Source: an uncultured Pelagibacteraceae bacterium (GTDB lineage Bacteria > Pseudomonadota > Alphaproteobacteria > Pelagibacterales > AG-422-B15). Taken from it: 64,000 nucleotides of DNA. The notes beneath the pieces were generated by a model, which saw only the letters and a list, made by a program, of their open reading frames with translations, ran no database searches and was not told the origin of the DNA. The DNA lies in the NCBI GenBank assembly GCA_902624455.1, contig CACNXQ010000006.1, forward strand, positions 31,499 to 95,498, written 5' to 3'. Below, piece by piece: positions 1 through 10,044 of this stretch; positions within the stretch are counted from its first letter, which is position 1, and each line of letters opens with the position of its first letter. Both the position numbers and the translations under genes were made by a program.

Positions 1-878
1 TCCCTAACTAATTCAGCTATTTTCTCAAGCAACAATGACTTGTTTACTTGGTATGGTATTTCAGAAAAAACTATAGACTCACGATCGTTCTTAAATTCCT
101 CAATTTTGTATTTTGCTTGTACAACAATTGAACCTCGTCCAGATTTTTGTGATTCGCTTATCCCTTTTGTTCCTAAAATAATTCCACCCGTAGGAAAATC
201 GGGTCCCTTAATGAAGGAATTAATTTCTTCAAAACTAATATCTGGATTTTTTATGAATGCTACACAAGCATCTATAACTTCACCCAAATTATGAGGTAGA
301 ATATTTGTAGCCATTCCAACAGCTATACCACCTGCTCCATTGACCAATAAGTTTGGGTATTTCGCAGGCAAAACAGTAGGTTCGTGCTCTGTTTCATCAT
401 AGTTGGGTCTGAAATCTACGGTATTTTTTTCAATGTCCTCAGTTAGAAAATTCGCAATTTTTGCCATTCTTACTTCTGTATATCTCATGGCAGCAGCCCT
501 ATCGCCATCCATTGATCCAAAGTTACCCTGTCCGTCTAAAAGTGGTAATCTCATTGAAAAGTCTTGAGCTAGTCTTACAAGCGCATCATATACAGCCTGA
601 TCTCCATGCGGGTGATATTTACCTATTACATCACCAACAACTCTTGCACTTTTGCGATGTTGCTTATTCCATTCATAGCCTGACTCATACATTGCATACA
701 AAATTCTTCTATGAACAGGTTTCAATCCATCTCTTACGTCAGGCAAGGCTCGGCTGACAATCACGCTCATTGCGTAATCCAGATATGAATTCTGCATTTC
801 TGTATCAATTAAAATAGGAATAATTGGTCGTTTCGTTCCTGTATTTTCGATATCTTTTTTATCCTTGGAATCAGTCAA
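1..878 (-). CDS. gyrA: DNA gyrase subunit A, N-terminal part (cut by left edge)
   Basis: GyrA is the DNA-cleaving subunit of gyrase, which introduces negative supercoils. About 292 codons are visible, and the C-terminal half lies outside the window. The active-site tyrosine lies in [11 protein letters not shown], and the quinolone region reads [20 protein letters not shown]. No ATG precedes the conserved N-terminus. The frame has a stop 12 bases upstream of a TTG at 878 that follows TAGG at a suitable distance, so I chose TTG. The position equal to E. coli Ser83 is Gln. The start is inferred; the family call is secure. Confidence 0.93.
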   Translation of the reverse strand, partial: MTDSKDKKDIENTGTKRPIIPILIDTEMQNSYLDYAMSVIVSRALPDVRDGLKPVHRRILYAMYESGYEWNKQHRKSARVVGDVIGKYHPHGDQAVYDALVRLAQDFSMRLPLLDGQGNFGSMDGDRAAAMRYTEVRMAKIANFLTEDIEKNTVDFRPNYDETEHEPTVLPAKYPNLLVNGAGGIAVGMATNILPHNLGEVIDACVAFIKNPDISFEEINSFIKGPDFPTGGIILGTKGISESQKSGRGSIVVQAKYKIEEFKNDRESIVFSEIPYQVNKSLLLEKIAELVR

Positions 879-899
879 AAGTATTACCTAAAAGGGTTT

Positions 900-927
900 A
901 ATTTTTCCCAGAAAATTGGGAAAAATT
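900..927. repeat. Perfect inverted repeat between ssb and gyrA
   Basis: Arms of 11 bases (900-910 and 917-927, core TTTTTCCCA/TGGGAAAAA) flank a 6-base loop. It lies downstream of ssb and just upstream of the gyrA start, both on the minus strand. It could be the ssb terminator or a leader hairpin for gyrA. It lacks a clear U-run after the stem on the minus strand, so a terminator role is uncertain. Confidence 0.5.
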
Positions 928-1000
928 TGATTTAATTTAAGTTTAAAATATAACTAAATATACCAGAAAAATGAGGATTTTTCGATGCAAAAATGACTAT

Positions 1001-1459
1001 TTAGAAAGGAATTTCGTCGTCTATATCAAGATCAGCAGGGGGTTGCGAACTGGCCATATCTTGATTTACGTCACTATCAATCGCACCCATACTTTCGGTA
1101 TTTCCACCACGGCTGTCGAGCATTGTGAGAGTGCCATTGTAATTACCTAATACAACTTCCGTGGTATATTTCTCATTCCCATCTTGATCTGTAAATTTTC
1201 TAGTTTGAAGTTGACCCTCAACAAATATCTTTGAGCCTTTTTTAACGTAATTCTCAACAACGCCCGCTAAACCATCGTTAAATATAACTATTCTGTGCCA
1301 GCTAGTTTTCTCTTTTTTTTCTCCCGTTGCCTTGTCTTTCCAGCTTTCTGAAGTGGCTAGACTTAGTTGAGCTAACCTTTTGCCGTCTTGTGTTTGACGA
1401 ATTACTGGGTCAGCTCCAAGATTTCCAATAAGCATTACTTTATTTAAACTACCAGCCAT
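1001..1459 (-). CDS. ssb: Single-stranded DNA-binding protein
   Basis: SSB coats single-stranded DNA in replication, repair and recombination. The 152-residue product has the OB-fold start SLNKVMLIGNLGADP and the core SWHRIVIFNDGLA. A flexible linker leads to the acidic tip DIDDEIPF, the docking peptide for partner proteins. The length is normal. It is divergent from uvrA across 108 bases, as in many proteobacteria. I saw no alphaproteobacterial LexA box (GTTC-N7-GTTC) in that gap. Confidence 0.96.
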   Translation of the reverse strand: MAGSLNKVMLIGNLGADPVIRQTQDGKRLAQLSLATSESWKDKATGEKKEKTSWHRIVIFNDGLAGVVENYVKKGSKIFVEGQLQTRKFTDQDGNEKYTTEVVLGNYNGTLTMLDSRGGNTESMGAIDSDVNQDMASSQPPADLDIDDEIPF

Positions 1460-1567
1460 ACGTTTAACTTAACTACATAATAGTTTGGTGTATATAAAAA
1501 AAGCAAGTATTTACTTTATTCACAAGTTATCTTTACCATCTTAATTACAAGATTATGTTATATCTCT

Positions 1568-4399
1568 ATGAGTAAGACTATTTCTGTTCAAGGTGCAAGG
1601 GAACACAATTTACAAAATATCAATGTAAAAATCCCAAGAGAAAAACTGACTATAATAACCGGGTTATCGGGTTCTGGAAAATCATCATTAGCATTTGATA
1701 CAATCTATGCTGAAGGACAGAGACGATATGTTGAGAGTCTGTCGGCATATGCTAGGCAATTTTTACAAATGATGCAGAAGCCTGATGTTGATTTAATCGA
1801 GGGACTCAGTCCTGCAATATCAATCGAGCAGAAAACTACTTCTAAAAATCCTAGATCAACTGTTGGAACAGTTACCGAAGTCTATGATTACTTAAGACTT
1901 CTCTTTGCGCGTATAGGCATACCTTATTCTCCAGCTACAGGGTTACCAATTAAAAGTCAAACAATCAGTCAAATTGTTGACCGCATCAATGAGAGAAAAC
2001 ATGGATCTAAATTTTTGATTTTAGCTCCAATAATACGAGGTCGAAAGGGTGAATATAAAAAAGAACTTTTAGAATTACAAAAAAAAGGGTTTCAAAGAGT
2101 AAAAATAGATGGTGTGCAATATGAATTTGATGATTTACCATCAATAGATAAAAAGAAAAAGCATGATATTGAGGTTGTTGTTGATAGAATTTCTCTTGAT
2201 GAAAGTATTGGCAATAGATTAGCTGATAGTGTTGAAACTGCTTTAAACTTGGCAGACGGTCTGGTTATAGTTGAAGATCATCAGCAAAATGGATCTAAAC
2301 CTAAGCAAGAACTTTTCTCCTCAAAGTTTGCGTGTCCTGTATCTGGCTTTACAATTGAAGAAATAGAACCAAGATTATTTTCATTCAATAACCCTTACGG
2401 TGCGTGTCCTGAATGTGATGGTATTGGTACTGATTTATCTATTGATCCAGATCTAGTCGTTCCAAATAAAAAGTTAAGTATTAATGAAGATGCTCTCGCA
2501 CCATGGCCAGTTTCACGTTATGGATATTTTAAAAATATTTTAACTACTGTAGCTAAAAAATATCGTTTTTCTCTCGACAAACCATGGAACACACTAAGTA
2601 AAAAAATACAAGATATTGTTTTATATGGTACAGGTGATGAAGAACTTACATTTGAATATGACGATGGTTACGAATATGAAAGACCCTTTGAAGGTGTCAT
2701 CAATAATTTAGAAAGACGTTATCTTGAGACTGACAGTGACTGGATGAGAGGACGTATTGAGCGTTATCAGCGTGAAATCAATTGCTCAAAATGTTCAGGT
2801 TTTAGATTAAAAGAAGAGGCAATGGCTGTAAAAATAGATGGACTTCATATCGGGGAAGTATGTGACAAATCTATTAAAGTTTTAGTTAAATGGTTTAATA
2901 ATCTTGAAAAGAAATTAACAAAAAAAGAAAAGGAAATTGCCTATAGAATTCTGAAAGAGTTAAATGAGCGAATTCTCTTTCTTAATAATGTAGGTCTTGA
3001 GTATTTAACTTTGTCTAGATCCTCAGGTAGTCTGTCAGGAGGAGAATCTCAAAGAATCAGGCTGGCATCTCAAATTGGCTCTGGATTGACTGGAGTATTG
3101 TACGTATTAGATGAGCCGTCCATTGGACTACACCAAAGAGATAATGAAAGACTTCTATCAACTCTAAAAAGACTCAGAGATCTTGGTAATACTGTAATTG
3201 TAGTTGAGCATGACGAAGAAGCAATTATCGCCTCAGATCATGTTATTGATCTTGGTCCTGCTGCAGGTGTGAATGGTGGAAAGGTAATTTCTGAAGGTGA
3301 TGTGAAAAAAATCATGAAAGATAAAAAAAGCATTACCGGCAATTATCTCTCTGGAAGAATGAAAATTGAAGTGCCTGAATTAAGAAGGAAAGCTTTGAAT
3401 GGCAAGTTCATAAAAATTGTAGGTGCAACAGGCAATAATTTAAAGAATGTAAGCTGTGATATTCCTATTGGAACATTAACTTGCATCACAGGTGTATCTG
3501 GAAGTGGAAAATCAACTTTAACTATAAACACTCTGTATAAAGCAGTTGCAAACACACTTAATGGATCTCGAAATAATCCCTCAAAGCATAAAGAAATAAA
3601 AGGCTTGGAAGAGTTAGACAAAGTAATAGATATTGATCAATCACCAATTGGAAGAACGCCCAGGTCTAATCCAGCAACTTATACAGGTGCATTCACATTC
3701 ATACGTGACTGGTTCACAGGACTACCAGAGTCAAAGGCTAGAGGGTATAAGCCAGGCAGGTTTTCATTCAATGTTAAGGGTGGAAGATGTGAAGCTTGTG
3801 AAGGTGATGGCGTGATAAAAATTGAGATGCATTTTTTGCCTGACGTTTATGTAACGTGTGATGAGTGTTCTGGCAAAAGGTACAATAGAGAAACTATGGA
3901 AATAAAATATAAAGATAAAAGTATAGCGGATGTTCTTGAGATGACTGTAGATGAAGGCTGTCTTTTTTTTGATGCTATACCAATGATTAAAAATAAATTA
4001 AAAACTCTTCAAAGTGTTGGACTTGGCTATATCAAAATTGGACAACAAGCTACCACTCTCTCAGGTGGCGAGGCGCAGAGAATAAAATTATCAAAAGAAC
4101 TCTCAAAACGAGCGACTGGTAAAACATTATACATTTTGGATGAACCAACGACTGGTCTTCATGTGCACGATATTAAAAAACTTTTAGAAGTCTTACAAAT
4201 TCTTGTTTCTCAAGGAAATACTGTTGTAGTTATAGAACATAATTTGGATGTTATCAAAACTGCAGATTGGTTAGTTGATCTAGGACCGGAAGGTGGAGAT
4301 GGGGGTGGTGAAATTATTGGTTGTGGCTCACCAGAAGATATTTCTAAAATAAAAACAAGCTATACTGGAAAATATCTAAAAAAAATCTTAAAAAATTGA
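1568..4399 (+). CDS. uvrA: Excinuclease ABC subunit A
   Basis: UvrA is the damage-sensing ATPase of nucleotide excision repair and works with UvrB. The 943 residues hold two ABC ATPase cassettes. Walker A motifs are GLSGSGKSS near the N-terminus and GVSGSGKST mid-protein, with signatures [12 protein letters not shown] and [12 protein letters not shown]. Zinc-binding cysteine pairs are seen in [21 protein letters not shown] and CDECSG. Full length. It lies opposite ssb, and sodB follows on the same strand after 47 bases. No strong ribosome-binding site is visible before the ATG. Confidence 0.97.
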   Translation: MSKTISVQGAREHNLQNINVKIPREKLTIITGLSGSGKSSLAFDTIYAEGQRRYVESLSAYARQFLQMMQKPDVDLIEGLSPAISIEQKTTSKNPRSTVGTVTEVYDYLRLLFARIGIPYSPATGLPIKSQTISQIVDRINERKHGSKFLILAPIIRGRKGEYKKELLELQKKGFQRVKIDGVQYEFDDLPSIDKKKKHDIEVVVDRISLDESIGNRLADSVETALNLADGLVIVEDHQQNGSKPKQELFSSKFACPVSGFTIEEIEPRLFSFNNPYGACPECDGIGTDLSIDPDLVVPNKKLSINEDALAPWPVSRYGYFKNILTTVAKKYRFSLDKPWNTLSKKIQDIVLYGTGDEELTFEYDDGYEYERPFEGVINNLERRYLETDSDWMRGRIERYQREINCSKCSGFRLKEEAMAVKIDGLHIGEVCDKSIKVLVKWFNNLEKKLTKKEKEIAYRILKELNERILFLNNVGLEYLTLSRSSGSLSGGESQRIRLASQIGSGLTGVLYVLDEPSIGLHQRDNERLLSTLKRLRDLGNTVIVVEHDEEAIIASDHVIDLGPAAGVNGGKVISEGDVKKIMKDKKSITGNYLSGRMKIEVPELRRKALNGKFIKIVGATGNNLKNVSCDIPIGTLTCITGVSGSGKSTLTINTLYKAVANTLNGSRNNPSKHKEIKGLEELDKVIDIDQSPIGRTPRSNPATYTGAFTFIRDWFTGLPESKARGYKPGRFSFNVKGGRCEACEGDGVIKIEMHFLPDVYVTCDECSGKRYNRETMEIKYKDKSIADVLEMTVDEGCLFFDAIPMIKNKLKTLQSVGLGYIKIGQQATTLSGGEAQRIKLSKELSKRATGKTLYILDEPTTGLHVHDIKKLLEVLQILVSQGNTVVVIEHNLDVIKTADWLVDLGPEGGDGGGEIIGCGSPEDISKIKTSYTGKYLKKILKN

Positions 4400-4446
4400 A
4401 CATCAGCATATAGTATTAATAAAATATAATATAAAAAGGAAAAAAT

Positions 4447-5043
4447 ATGACTTTAGAACTACCTGATCTACCCTACTCACATGATGCTCTAGAAAGCAAT
4501 GGAATGTGTAAAGAGACAATGGAATTTCATCATGATCTTCATCACAAAGCATATGTTGATAACGGCAATAAGCTTTTGGCAGGATCGGAGTTTGAAGGAA
4601 AAGAAATTGAGGCAATTATAACTGGGTCTTTTAACAAAGAAAGTAAGGCTCAAAACGGAATTTTTAATAACGTTGCTCAACATTGGAATCATTGTGAATT
4701 CTGGAAAATGATGTCCCCAGGTGGTAGCAAAATACCAAGTGAACTAGAAAGTAAAATTAACGATAGTTTTGACTCATATGAAAAATTTAAAGAAGAATTT
4801 GTGGCAGCTGGAGTATCACAATTTGGGTCTGGTTGGTGTTGGTTGGTAATGGACAATGATAAACTTATGGTCACCAAAACAGAAAATGGAGTCAACCCGT
4901 TGTGTTTTTCTCAGAAAGCGCTTCTAGGATGTGACGTGTGGGAACATTCTTATTATTTAGATTATAGGAATAAACGACCTGCCTACATAGAAAATTTCCT
5001 CGATAATTTAGTTAATTGGGAATACGTAGCTTCTAAGCTTTAG
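4447..5043 (+). CDS. sodB: Superoxide dismutase (Fe type)
   Basis: This cytoplasmic enzyme dismutates superoxide to hydrogen peroxide and oxygen. The 198-residue protein keeps the metal ligands in FHHDLHH, WNHCEFW and DVWEH. Gln in FNNVAQHWNH sits where Fe enzymes carry it, and QFGSGWCWL is the family core. The metal preference is inferred from that Gln. An AAGGA ribosome-binding site lies about 7 bases before the ATG. Its 3' end nearly touches the convergent secF. The hydrogen peroxide it makes could be removed by KatG (14329-16563). Confidence 0.93.
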   Translation: MTLELPDLPYSHDALESNGMCKETMEFHHDLHHKAYVDNGNKLLAGSEFEGKEIEAIITGSFNKESKAQNGIFNNVAQHWNHCEFWKMMSPGGSKIPSELESKINDSFDSYEKFKEEFVAAGVSQFGSGWCWLVMDNDKLMVTKTENGVNPLCFSQKALLGCDVWEHSYYLDYRNKRPAYIENFLDNLVNWEYVASKL

Positions 5044-5048
5044 TATTC

Positions 5049-5978
5049 TTATTTAGTGGAGTCTACTGCAGTAGTTGTGTTCCATTCTCTCTTCACATCT
5101 AAATATGTCAGTAATGGAGCTGCAACAAAAATAGATGAGTAAGTTCCTACCAGCACTCCCCATATCATGGCAAAAGTGAAACCCTTTATTACTTCCCCAC
5201 CAAATATATACAATGAAACAAGAGCTAGTAATGTTGTTACGGAAGTTACAATTGTGCGGGATAGGGTTTCATTGATTGAGAGATTTAAAAGACTAGTAAT
5301 CTCTTTTGATCTAAATTTTCTTAAATTTTCCCTGACTCTATCATAAACTACAACGGTATCATTCATTGAGTATCCAACAATCGTAAGTATTGCAGCTATT
5401 ATAGGTAAGTTAAATTCTAATTGAGTAAGGCAAAAAACACCAATTGTTAAAATGACGTCGTGAAGTAATGCGATGACAGCGCCTAAAGAGAATTGCCATT
5501 CAAATCTTAACCAAATATAAATTAACATTGCAAAAACAGCTACGAGAATTGCTATAGTTCCTGATTGAATCAGTTCGCCACTTACTTTAGGACCAACTAC
5601 CTCAGTTCTTCTAAAATTAATTGTCTCACTAATATCATTCATTAATTGTTGTTTTACAATCTCAAGTACGTTTTGCTGAATCTGATCGCCACCTTGCTGC
5701 TGTTCTATTCTTATTAAGAGATTTTTGTCAGAGCCAAATTCCTGAACTTGTATATCTCCAAGTGAAAGTGAATTTAAGCTTGATCGAACTTCAGAAATCT
5801 CAATTTTGTTCTGTGTTTCAATTTCTATTAATGTTCCGCCTTTAAAATCAATTCCAAAATTAAGACCATTCAAAAAAAATAATCCAATAGATAATAAGAT
5901 AAGTATAATTGATGCAATAAATGCAACATATTTACCCTTGAGGAAGTCTATTGAACTTTTAGATAAATCAATCATCAA
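5049..5978 (-). CDS. secF: Protein translocase subunit SecF
   Basis: SecF works with SecD as a proton-driven motor that helps pull exported proteins out of SecYEG. The 309-residue protein has an N-terminal membrane helix and the motif GLNFGIDFKGGT. A periplasmic domain follows, then five C-terminal helices with IVGYSMNDTVVVYDRVREN. The start overlaps the end of secD by 11 bases, as expected for coupled translation. Confidence 0.96.
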   Translation of the reverse strand: MMIDLSKSSIDFLKGKYVAFIASIILILLSIGLFFLNGLNFGIDFKGGTLIEIETQNKIEISEVRSSLNSLSLGDIQVQEFGSDKNLLIRIEQQQGGDQIQQNVLEIVKQQLMNDISETINFRRTEVVGPKVSGELIQSGTIAILVAVFAMLIYIWLRFEWQFSLGAVIALLHDVILTIGVFCLTQLEFNLPIIAAILTIVGYSMNDTVVVYDRVRENLRKFRSKEITSLLNLSINETLSRTIVTSVTTLLALVSLYIFGGEVIKGFTFAMIWGVLVGTYSSIFVAAPLLTYLDVKREWNTTTAVDSTK

Positions 5979-7575
5979 TTTTTAATCCTACAAAATTTGG
6001 TTTTAGTTTTTTAGCGCTCATAGAGATAAAAAAACGAGTTAATGTGAATGCTGTAAATACAGAGGTGAATATGCCTATCGCTAATGTGATTGAAAACCCT
6101 CGTACAGGCCCAGACGCCATAAAAAATAAAATTAATGCAGCAATCAGAGTAGTAATATTGGCATCAAGGATTGTCGATAAAGCTCTTTTATATCCATTTT
6201 GAACTGAATTAATCATATTTGATCCATTTCTAATTTCTTCTTTAATCCTCTCAAAAATTAAAACATTTGCATCTACCGCCATCCCTATTGTAAGGATGAT
6301 GCCGGCTATTCCCGGTAACGTTAACGTGGCTTGGAATAACGAGAGCACACCTAAAACCAGTATTAAGTTTATAATAAGTGCGATATCAGCCAACAAACCA
6401 AATCTTCTATAAATAAGGACCATGAAAACAATTACCGCAATGAAACCAATTATAGCTGCATTTTGACCTGCACTAATAGAGTCTGCGCCAAGATCAGGGC
6501 CAACCGATCTTTCTTCAAGAATGATTAAAGGCGCTGGTAATGCACCGGCCCTTAAAAGAATAGCTAAATCGTTAGCTTCCTCTGATGTGAATCCACCTGA
6601 AATTTGTCCTGATCCACCTAAAATTGCCTCCCTTATAACTGGTGCACTAACTACTTTACCATCAAGAACGATTGCAAATGGTTTTCCAATATTCGATTGA
6701 GTAGCCCTGCCAAACTTCTTGGCTCCTATTCTATCAAAACGAAAAGAAACAATGGGTTCATTTGTTTGAGGATCAAAACCAGGTTGAGCATCAACTAAAT
6801 TTTCACCCCCAACCATAATTCTTTTTTTAATAATATATTTAAATTCTTCATCTAAATCAGATGGCAAAATTTCAGATCCGATAGGTGCCTTGGCATTATT
6901 TGGATCATAACTTACAGACGTATCGACAAGTTGAAATGTTAATTTAGCTGTCTGTCCTAGCAAACTCTTAATTCTATCTGGGCTATCCAATCCTGGTAAT
7001 TGGATTATTATTCTTGATTCACCTTGTCTTTGAATAGAAGGTTCTTTTGTTCCAAGTTCATCTATTCTTCTTCTTACAATCTCTAACGATTGAGATACAG
7101 CATTTATAATTACTTGTTTTTTGAACTTATCACTATAGTAAATTTGAAAGTTGTTATTGTTCTCATCAATTACAATATTTGTTTCATCTCCCATTTGTAA
7201 CAAATTCTGAGAATTTGACATAGAAAGCTCAAGTATTTTAGACTCAATCTCTCTCGATATTTCAGATGAAGAAAATCTAAGAGTATCATCAACAATTTTG
7301 TAATTTATATAATTTATAGAATTAGTTTTAAATAACTTACGAAGATCAGAGTTTAAATTTTCAACCCTTTCAGCAATGATCGCCTCTGTATCAACTTCTA
7401 AAAGTAAATGTGAACCACCTTGCAAATCAAGGCCTAGATTAACTTTTTGTTTAGGTAAAATATTAGGAAAGCTATCAACTTGACTTTGAGAAATAAAATT
7501 AGGAAGAGCAAATAATAAACCAAGCAAAACAGAAAGGACTATTAGAGCAGTTTTAGATCTAGAGAAGTGTAGCAT
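5968..7575 (-). CDS. secD: Protein translocase subunit SecD
   Basis: SecD is the larger partner of SecF in the Sec-associated motor. The 535-residue protein has an N-terminal helix, the motif NLGLDLQGGSHLLLEVD, a large periplasmic P1 domain, and six helices that include GMAVDANVLIFERIKEE. Length and motifs are normal. It lies 3 bases downstream of yajC. Confidence 0.96.
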   Translation of the reverse strand: MLHFSRSKTALIVLSVLLGLLFALPNFISQSQVDSFPNILPKQKVNLGLDLQGGSHLLLEVDTEAIIAERVENLNSDLRKLFKTNSINYINYKIVDDTLRFSSSEISREIESKILELSMSNSQNLLQMGDETNIVIDENNNNFQIYYSDKFKKQVIINAVSQSLEIVRRRIDELGTKEPSIQRQGESRIIIQLPGLDSPDRIKSLLGQTAKLTFQLVDTSVSYDPNNAKAPIGSEILPSDLDEEFKYIIKKRIMVGGENLVDAQPGFDPQTNEPIVSFRFDRIGAKKFGRATQSNIGKPFAIVLDGKVVSAPVIREAILGGSGQISGGFTSEEANDLAILLRAGALPAPLIILEERSVGPDLGADSISAGQNAAIIGFIAVIVFMVLIYRRFGLLADIALIINLILVLGVLSLFQATLTLPGIAGIILTIGMAVDANVLIFERIKEEIRNGSNMINSVQNGYKRALSTILDANITTLIAALILFFMASGPVRGFSITLAIGIFTSVFTAFTLTRFFISMSAKKLKPNFVGLKIDD

Positions 7576-7578
7576 ATT

Positions 7579-7857
7579 TTATTGAGAAGAATTTGCTTTT
7601 TCCACCTCTGCAAGAGTAGATTTTATTAATGTTACATTAACACCTGGAGAAATTTCCACCTCAACGTCTGTATCATTAACAACTTTAATAACTTTGCCTT
7701 TAATTCCACCTGATGTAATTATTTTATCACCACGCTGAACGGCAGCAACCATTTCTCTATGCTGTTTAGCTCTCTTCTGTTGTGGTCGAATAAGTAGAAA
7801 ATAAAAAATTGCAAAGATTAAAAATAATGGCAATAACTGAACAAACATTTGCTCCAT
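7579..7857 (-). CDS. yajC: Preprotein translocase subunit YajC
   Basis: YajC is a small one-helix membrane protein that joins the SecDF complex. The 92 residues show an N-terminal helix, the motif YFLLIRPQQKRAKQH just after it, and a soluble tail with GDKIITSGGIKGKV. AAGGAG lies upstream of the ATG. Many relatives carry pcm and a LysM/M23 peptidase gene between surE and yajC; neither is here, and only 69 bases separate the two genes. Confidence 0.94.
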   Translation of the reverse strand: MEQMFVQLLPLFLIFAIFYFLLIRPQQKRAKQHREMVAAVQRGDKIITSGGIKGKVIKVVNDTDVEVEISPGVNVTLIKSTLAEVEKANSSQ

Positions 7858-7926
7858 TTTATTAGTACTCCTTATTTAAATTTAATCGCAATATACAGAC
7901 TTAGTTTTAATTTTGAACTAAAATAA

Positions 7927-8751
7927 TCACTTAATATCAGTATTTAATGACGTTTTTAGGTAATCTAATGACTGAGAATGTGTGAGATCGATGTGCAAAG
8001 GGGTAATTGAGATATATTGATTTGCAATTGCCTGAACATCAGTCATTGAGCTCGATGATGACGTATTTGAATTATTGCTTAAATTTGAAACATTATCTTC
8101 TATCCTTCTTTTAAGGCCGAATCTAAATTCATTTTTTTCAACTTCATATAAAACCAGATCATCATTTTCTCTATTCCCCTGTGAAGTAATTTCTAGACCT
8201 TTAACATCTTTACTCAAGCAGTGTGGGAAATTAATGTTCATAAACGTATTATCTGACCAGCCAATGCTTGTTAAATTTGACAGTATTTCTTTTAAAAATT
8301 TTTTTGATGAGTCCCATACAATTTCATTTTTTTTACCACTCTCATAATTCTGACTGACTGCTATTGATGGAATTTTTCTTATGATTCCCTCCATGGCTGC
8401 AGCAATTGTTCCAGAATAAGTAACATCTTCACCTACGTTGCAACCACTATTAATTCCAGAAAAAATTATGTCAGGTGATTTTTCTTTTAATACCTTCTGA
8501 ATTCCTATGACCACACAGTCACTTGGTGTTCCATTTACTGAAAATACTCTTTCATCATGTTTTTTTAAAGTAAGACTATTCTGAAATGAAAGCGCATGAG
8601 AGGCCCCACTCTTCTCAAACTCTGGAGCAACTATCCACACATCATTTGAAAACTCTTCAGAGATCTCTTTTAATAACATAATGCCTGCAGAGTTATATCC
8701 GTCATCATTAGTAATCATTATACGTGCGTTGCTAAGATCTATTTTTGACAT
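7927..8751 (-). CDS. surE: 5'/3'-nucleotidase SurE
   Basis: SurE is a metal-dependent nucleoside monophosphatase linked to stationary-phase survival. The 274-residue product begins with the metal-binding ITNDDGYNSAGI and holds VNGTPSDCV, FSGINSGCNVGEDVTYSGT and the C-terminal YISITPLHIDLTH. A serine/asparagine-rich stretch (NLSNNSNTSSSSS) before the C-terminal part is a small local insertion. It follows serS after 15 bases in the conserved order. Confidence 0.93.
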   Translation of the reverse strand: MSKIDLSNARIMITNDDGYNSAGIMLLKEISEEFSNDVWIVAPEFEKSGASHALSFQNSLTLKKHDERVFSVNGTPSDCVVIGIQKVLKEKSPDIIFSGINSGCNVGEDVTYSGTIAAAMEGIIRKIPSIAVSQNYESGKKNEIVWDSSKKFLKEILSNLTSIGWSDNTFMNINFPHCLSKDVKGLEITSQGNRENDDLVLYEVEKNEFRFGLKRRIEDNVSNLSNNSNTSSSSSMTDVQAIANQYISITPLHIDLTHSQSLDYLKTSLNTDIK

Positions 8752-8766
8752 AATATAATATTTAGG

Positions 8767-10035
8767 TTAGGTGGAGATTAAATCTACTCCATGCATGTAA
8801 GGTTTGAGTGCATCAGGAATATCAATAGATCCATCCTCATTCTGATAATTTTCCATCACTGCAATTAATGTTCTTCCTACAGCTAATCCTGACCCATTTA
8901 AAGTATGAATAAATTTTGATAATTTATTTTCTTTATATTTAGAGTTCATCCGTCTTGCTTGAAAGTCACCACAATTTGAGCAACTTGAAATTTCACGATA
9001 TGCTTTTTGACCTGGCAACCATACTTCAATATCGTAGGTTTTTCTGGCAGCAAATCCCATATCTTGTGATGATAAAACAACTACTCTATAATGAAGGTCT
9101 AATCTCTTAAGCACTTCTTCAGCGCAGCTCAACATTCTTTCGTGTTCTTGATTAGATTTTTCTTCAGAAGTCAGACTTACTAATTCGACTTTGTAAAATT
9201 GGTGCTGTCTCATAATTCCTCGGGTATCCTTACCTGCGGCACCAGCTTCAGATCTGAAGCATGGAGTTAACGATACAAATCTTTTTGGTAGTTCGCTATA
9301 GTCAACTGCTGTCTCGCGGGTCATATTAGACAACGGGACTTCAGCTGTTGGAATTAACCAATAGTCATTGGTAGTTTTGAAAAGTTCATCTGCAAATTTA
9401 GGTAAAGTACCAGTACCAAACAAGGCTTGGTCTTTAACTAAAATTGGAACAGAAATTTCCTCATAACCAAATTCTGATGTATGCAAATCAAGCATGTAGT
9501 TTGCTATAGCTCTTTCTAGTTTCGCTAATAAACCGGATTGAATTACAAATCTTGAACCAGAAATTTTAGAAGCTCTGTCAAAACTCATCAAGTTCAGATT
9601 TTCACCTAGTTCAAAGTGCTCCTTAGGCTCAAAATCAATTTTTTTCTTGTTACCCTCTACTTTAATTTCTTTATTGAAACTTTCATCACCAACGGGAACA
9701 GACTCATCAGGTATATTTGGAATACGTGATAAACAATCATCGATTTTTTTTTGAGAATCTCTCTGTTTAACCTCTAATTCTTGTAATTTATCTTTAAGAT
9801 TAGAAACCTCATTTTTATATTTATTAGCTTCATCATTCTTGCCAGATGCTGATAATTCTCCAATTTTTTTTGATTTCTCATTTCTTGCCTCTTGAATAGT
9901 TTGCAGTTCTTTTATTATTTCTCGATTTTCCTTATCAAGCATAAGAACAGTTGCAGATATTTCATCTTGACCCCTCTTTTTAAGGGCTTCATCTAAAAAA
10001 CTTGGGTTATCTCTAATTAATTTTAAATCAATCAT
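8767..10035 (-). CDS. serS: Serine-tRNA ligase
   Basis: This enzyme charges tRNA-Ser with serine. The 422 residues comprise an N-terminal coiled-coil tRNA-binding arm (roughly residues 30-110, Lys/Glu-rich) and a class II catalytic core. Motif 2 is FRSEAGAAGKDTRGIMRQHQ and motif 3 lies in SGLAVGRTLIAVMENYQ. Full length. It sits 9 bases after tatC. Confidence 0.96.
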   Translation of the reverse strand: MIDLKLIRDNPSFLDEALKKRGQDEISATVLMLDKENREIIKELQTIQEARNEKSKKIGELSASGKNDEANKYKNEVSNLKDKLQELEVKQRDSQKKIDDCLSRIPNIPDESVPVGDESFNKEIKVEGNKKKIDFEPKEHFELGENLNLMSFDRASKISGSRFVIQSGLLAKLERAIANYMLDLHTSEFGYEEISVPILVKDQALFGTGTLPKFADELFKTTNDYWLIPTAEVPLSNMTRETAVDYSELPKRFVSLTPCFRSEAGAAGKDTRGIMRQHQFYKVELVSLTSEEKSNQEHERMLSCAEEVLKRLDLHYRVVVLSSQDMGFAARKTYDIEVWLPGQKAYREISSCSNCGDFQARRMNSKYKENKLSKFIHTLNGSGLAVGRTLIAVMENYQNEDGSIDIPDALKPYMHGVDLIST

Positions 10036-10044
10036 ATGTAATAC

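Noticed and set aside
461..757. Open frame on the plus strand inside gyrA
   Set aside because: It lies antisense to clearly conserved GyrA sequence and has no recognisable protein features.
900..927. Inverted repeat as a definite ssb terminator
   Set aside because: The stem is good but no T run follows on the minus strand, so it is listed only as an inverted repeat.
1460..1567. Possible LexA box between ssb and uvrA
   Set aside because: No GTTC-N7-GTTC direct repeat or CTG-N10-CAG palindrome was seen in the gap.
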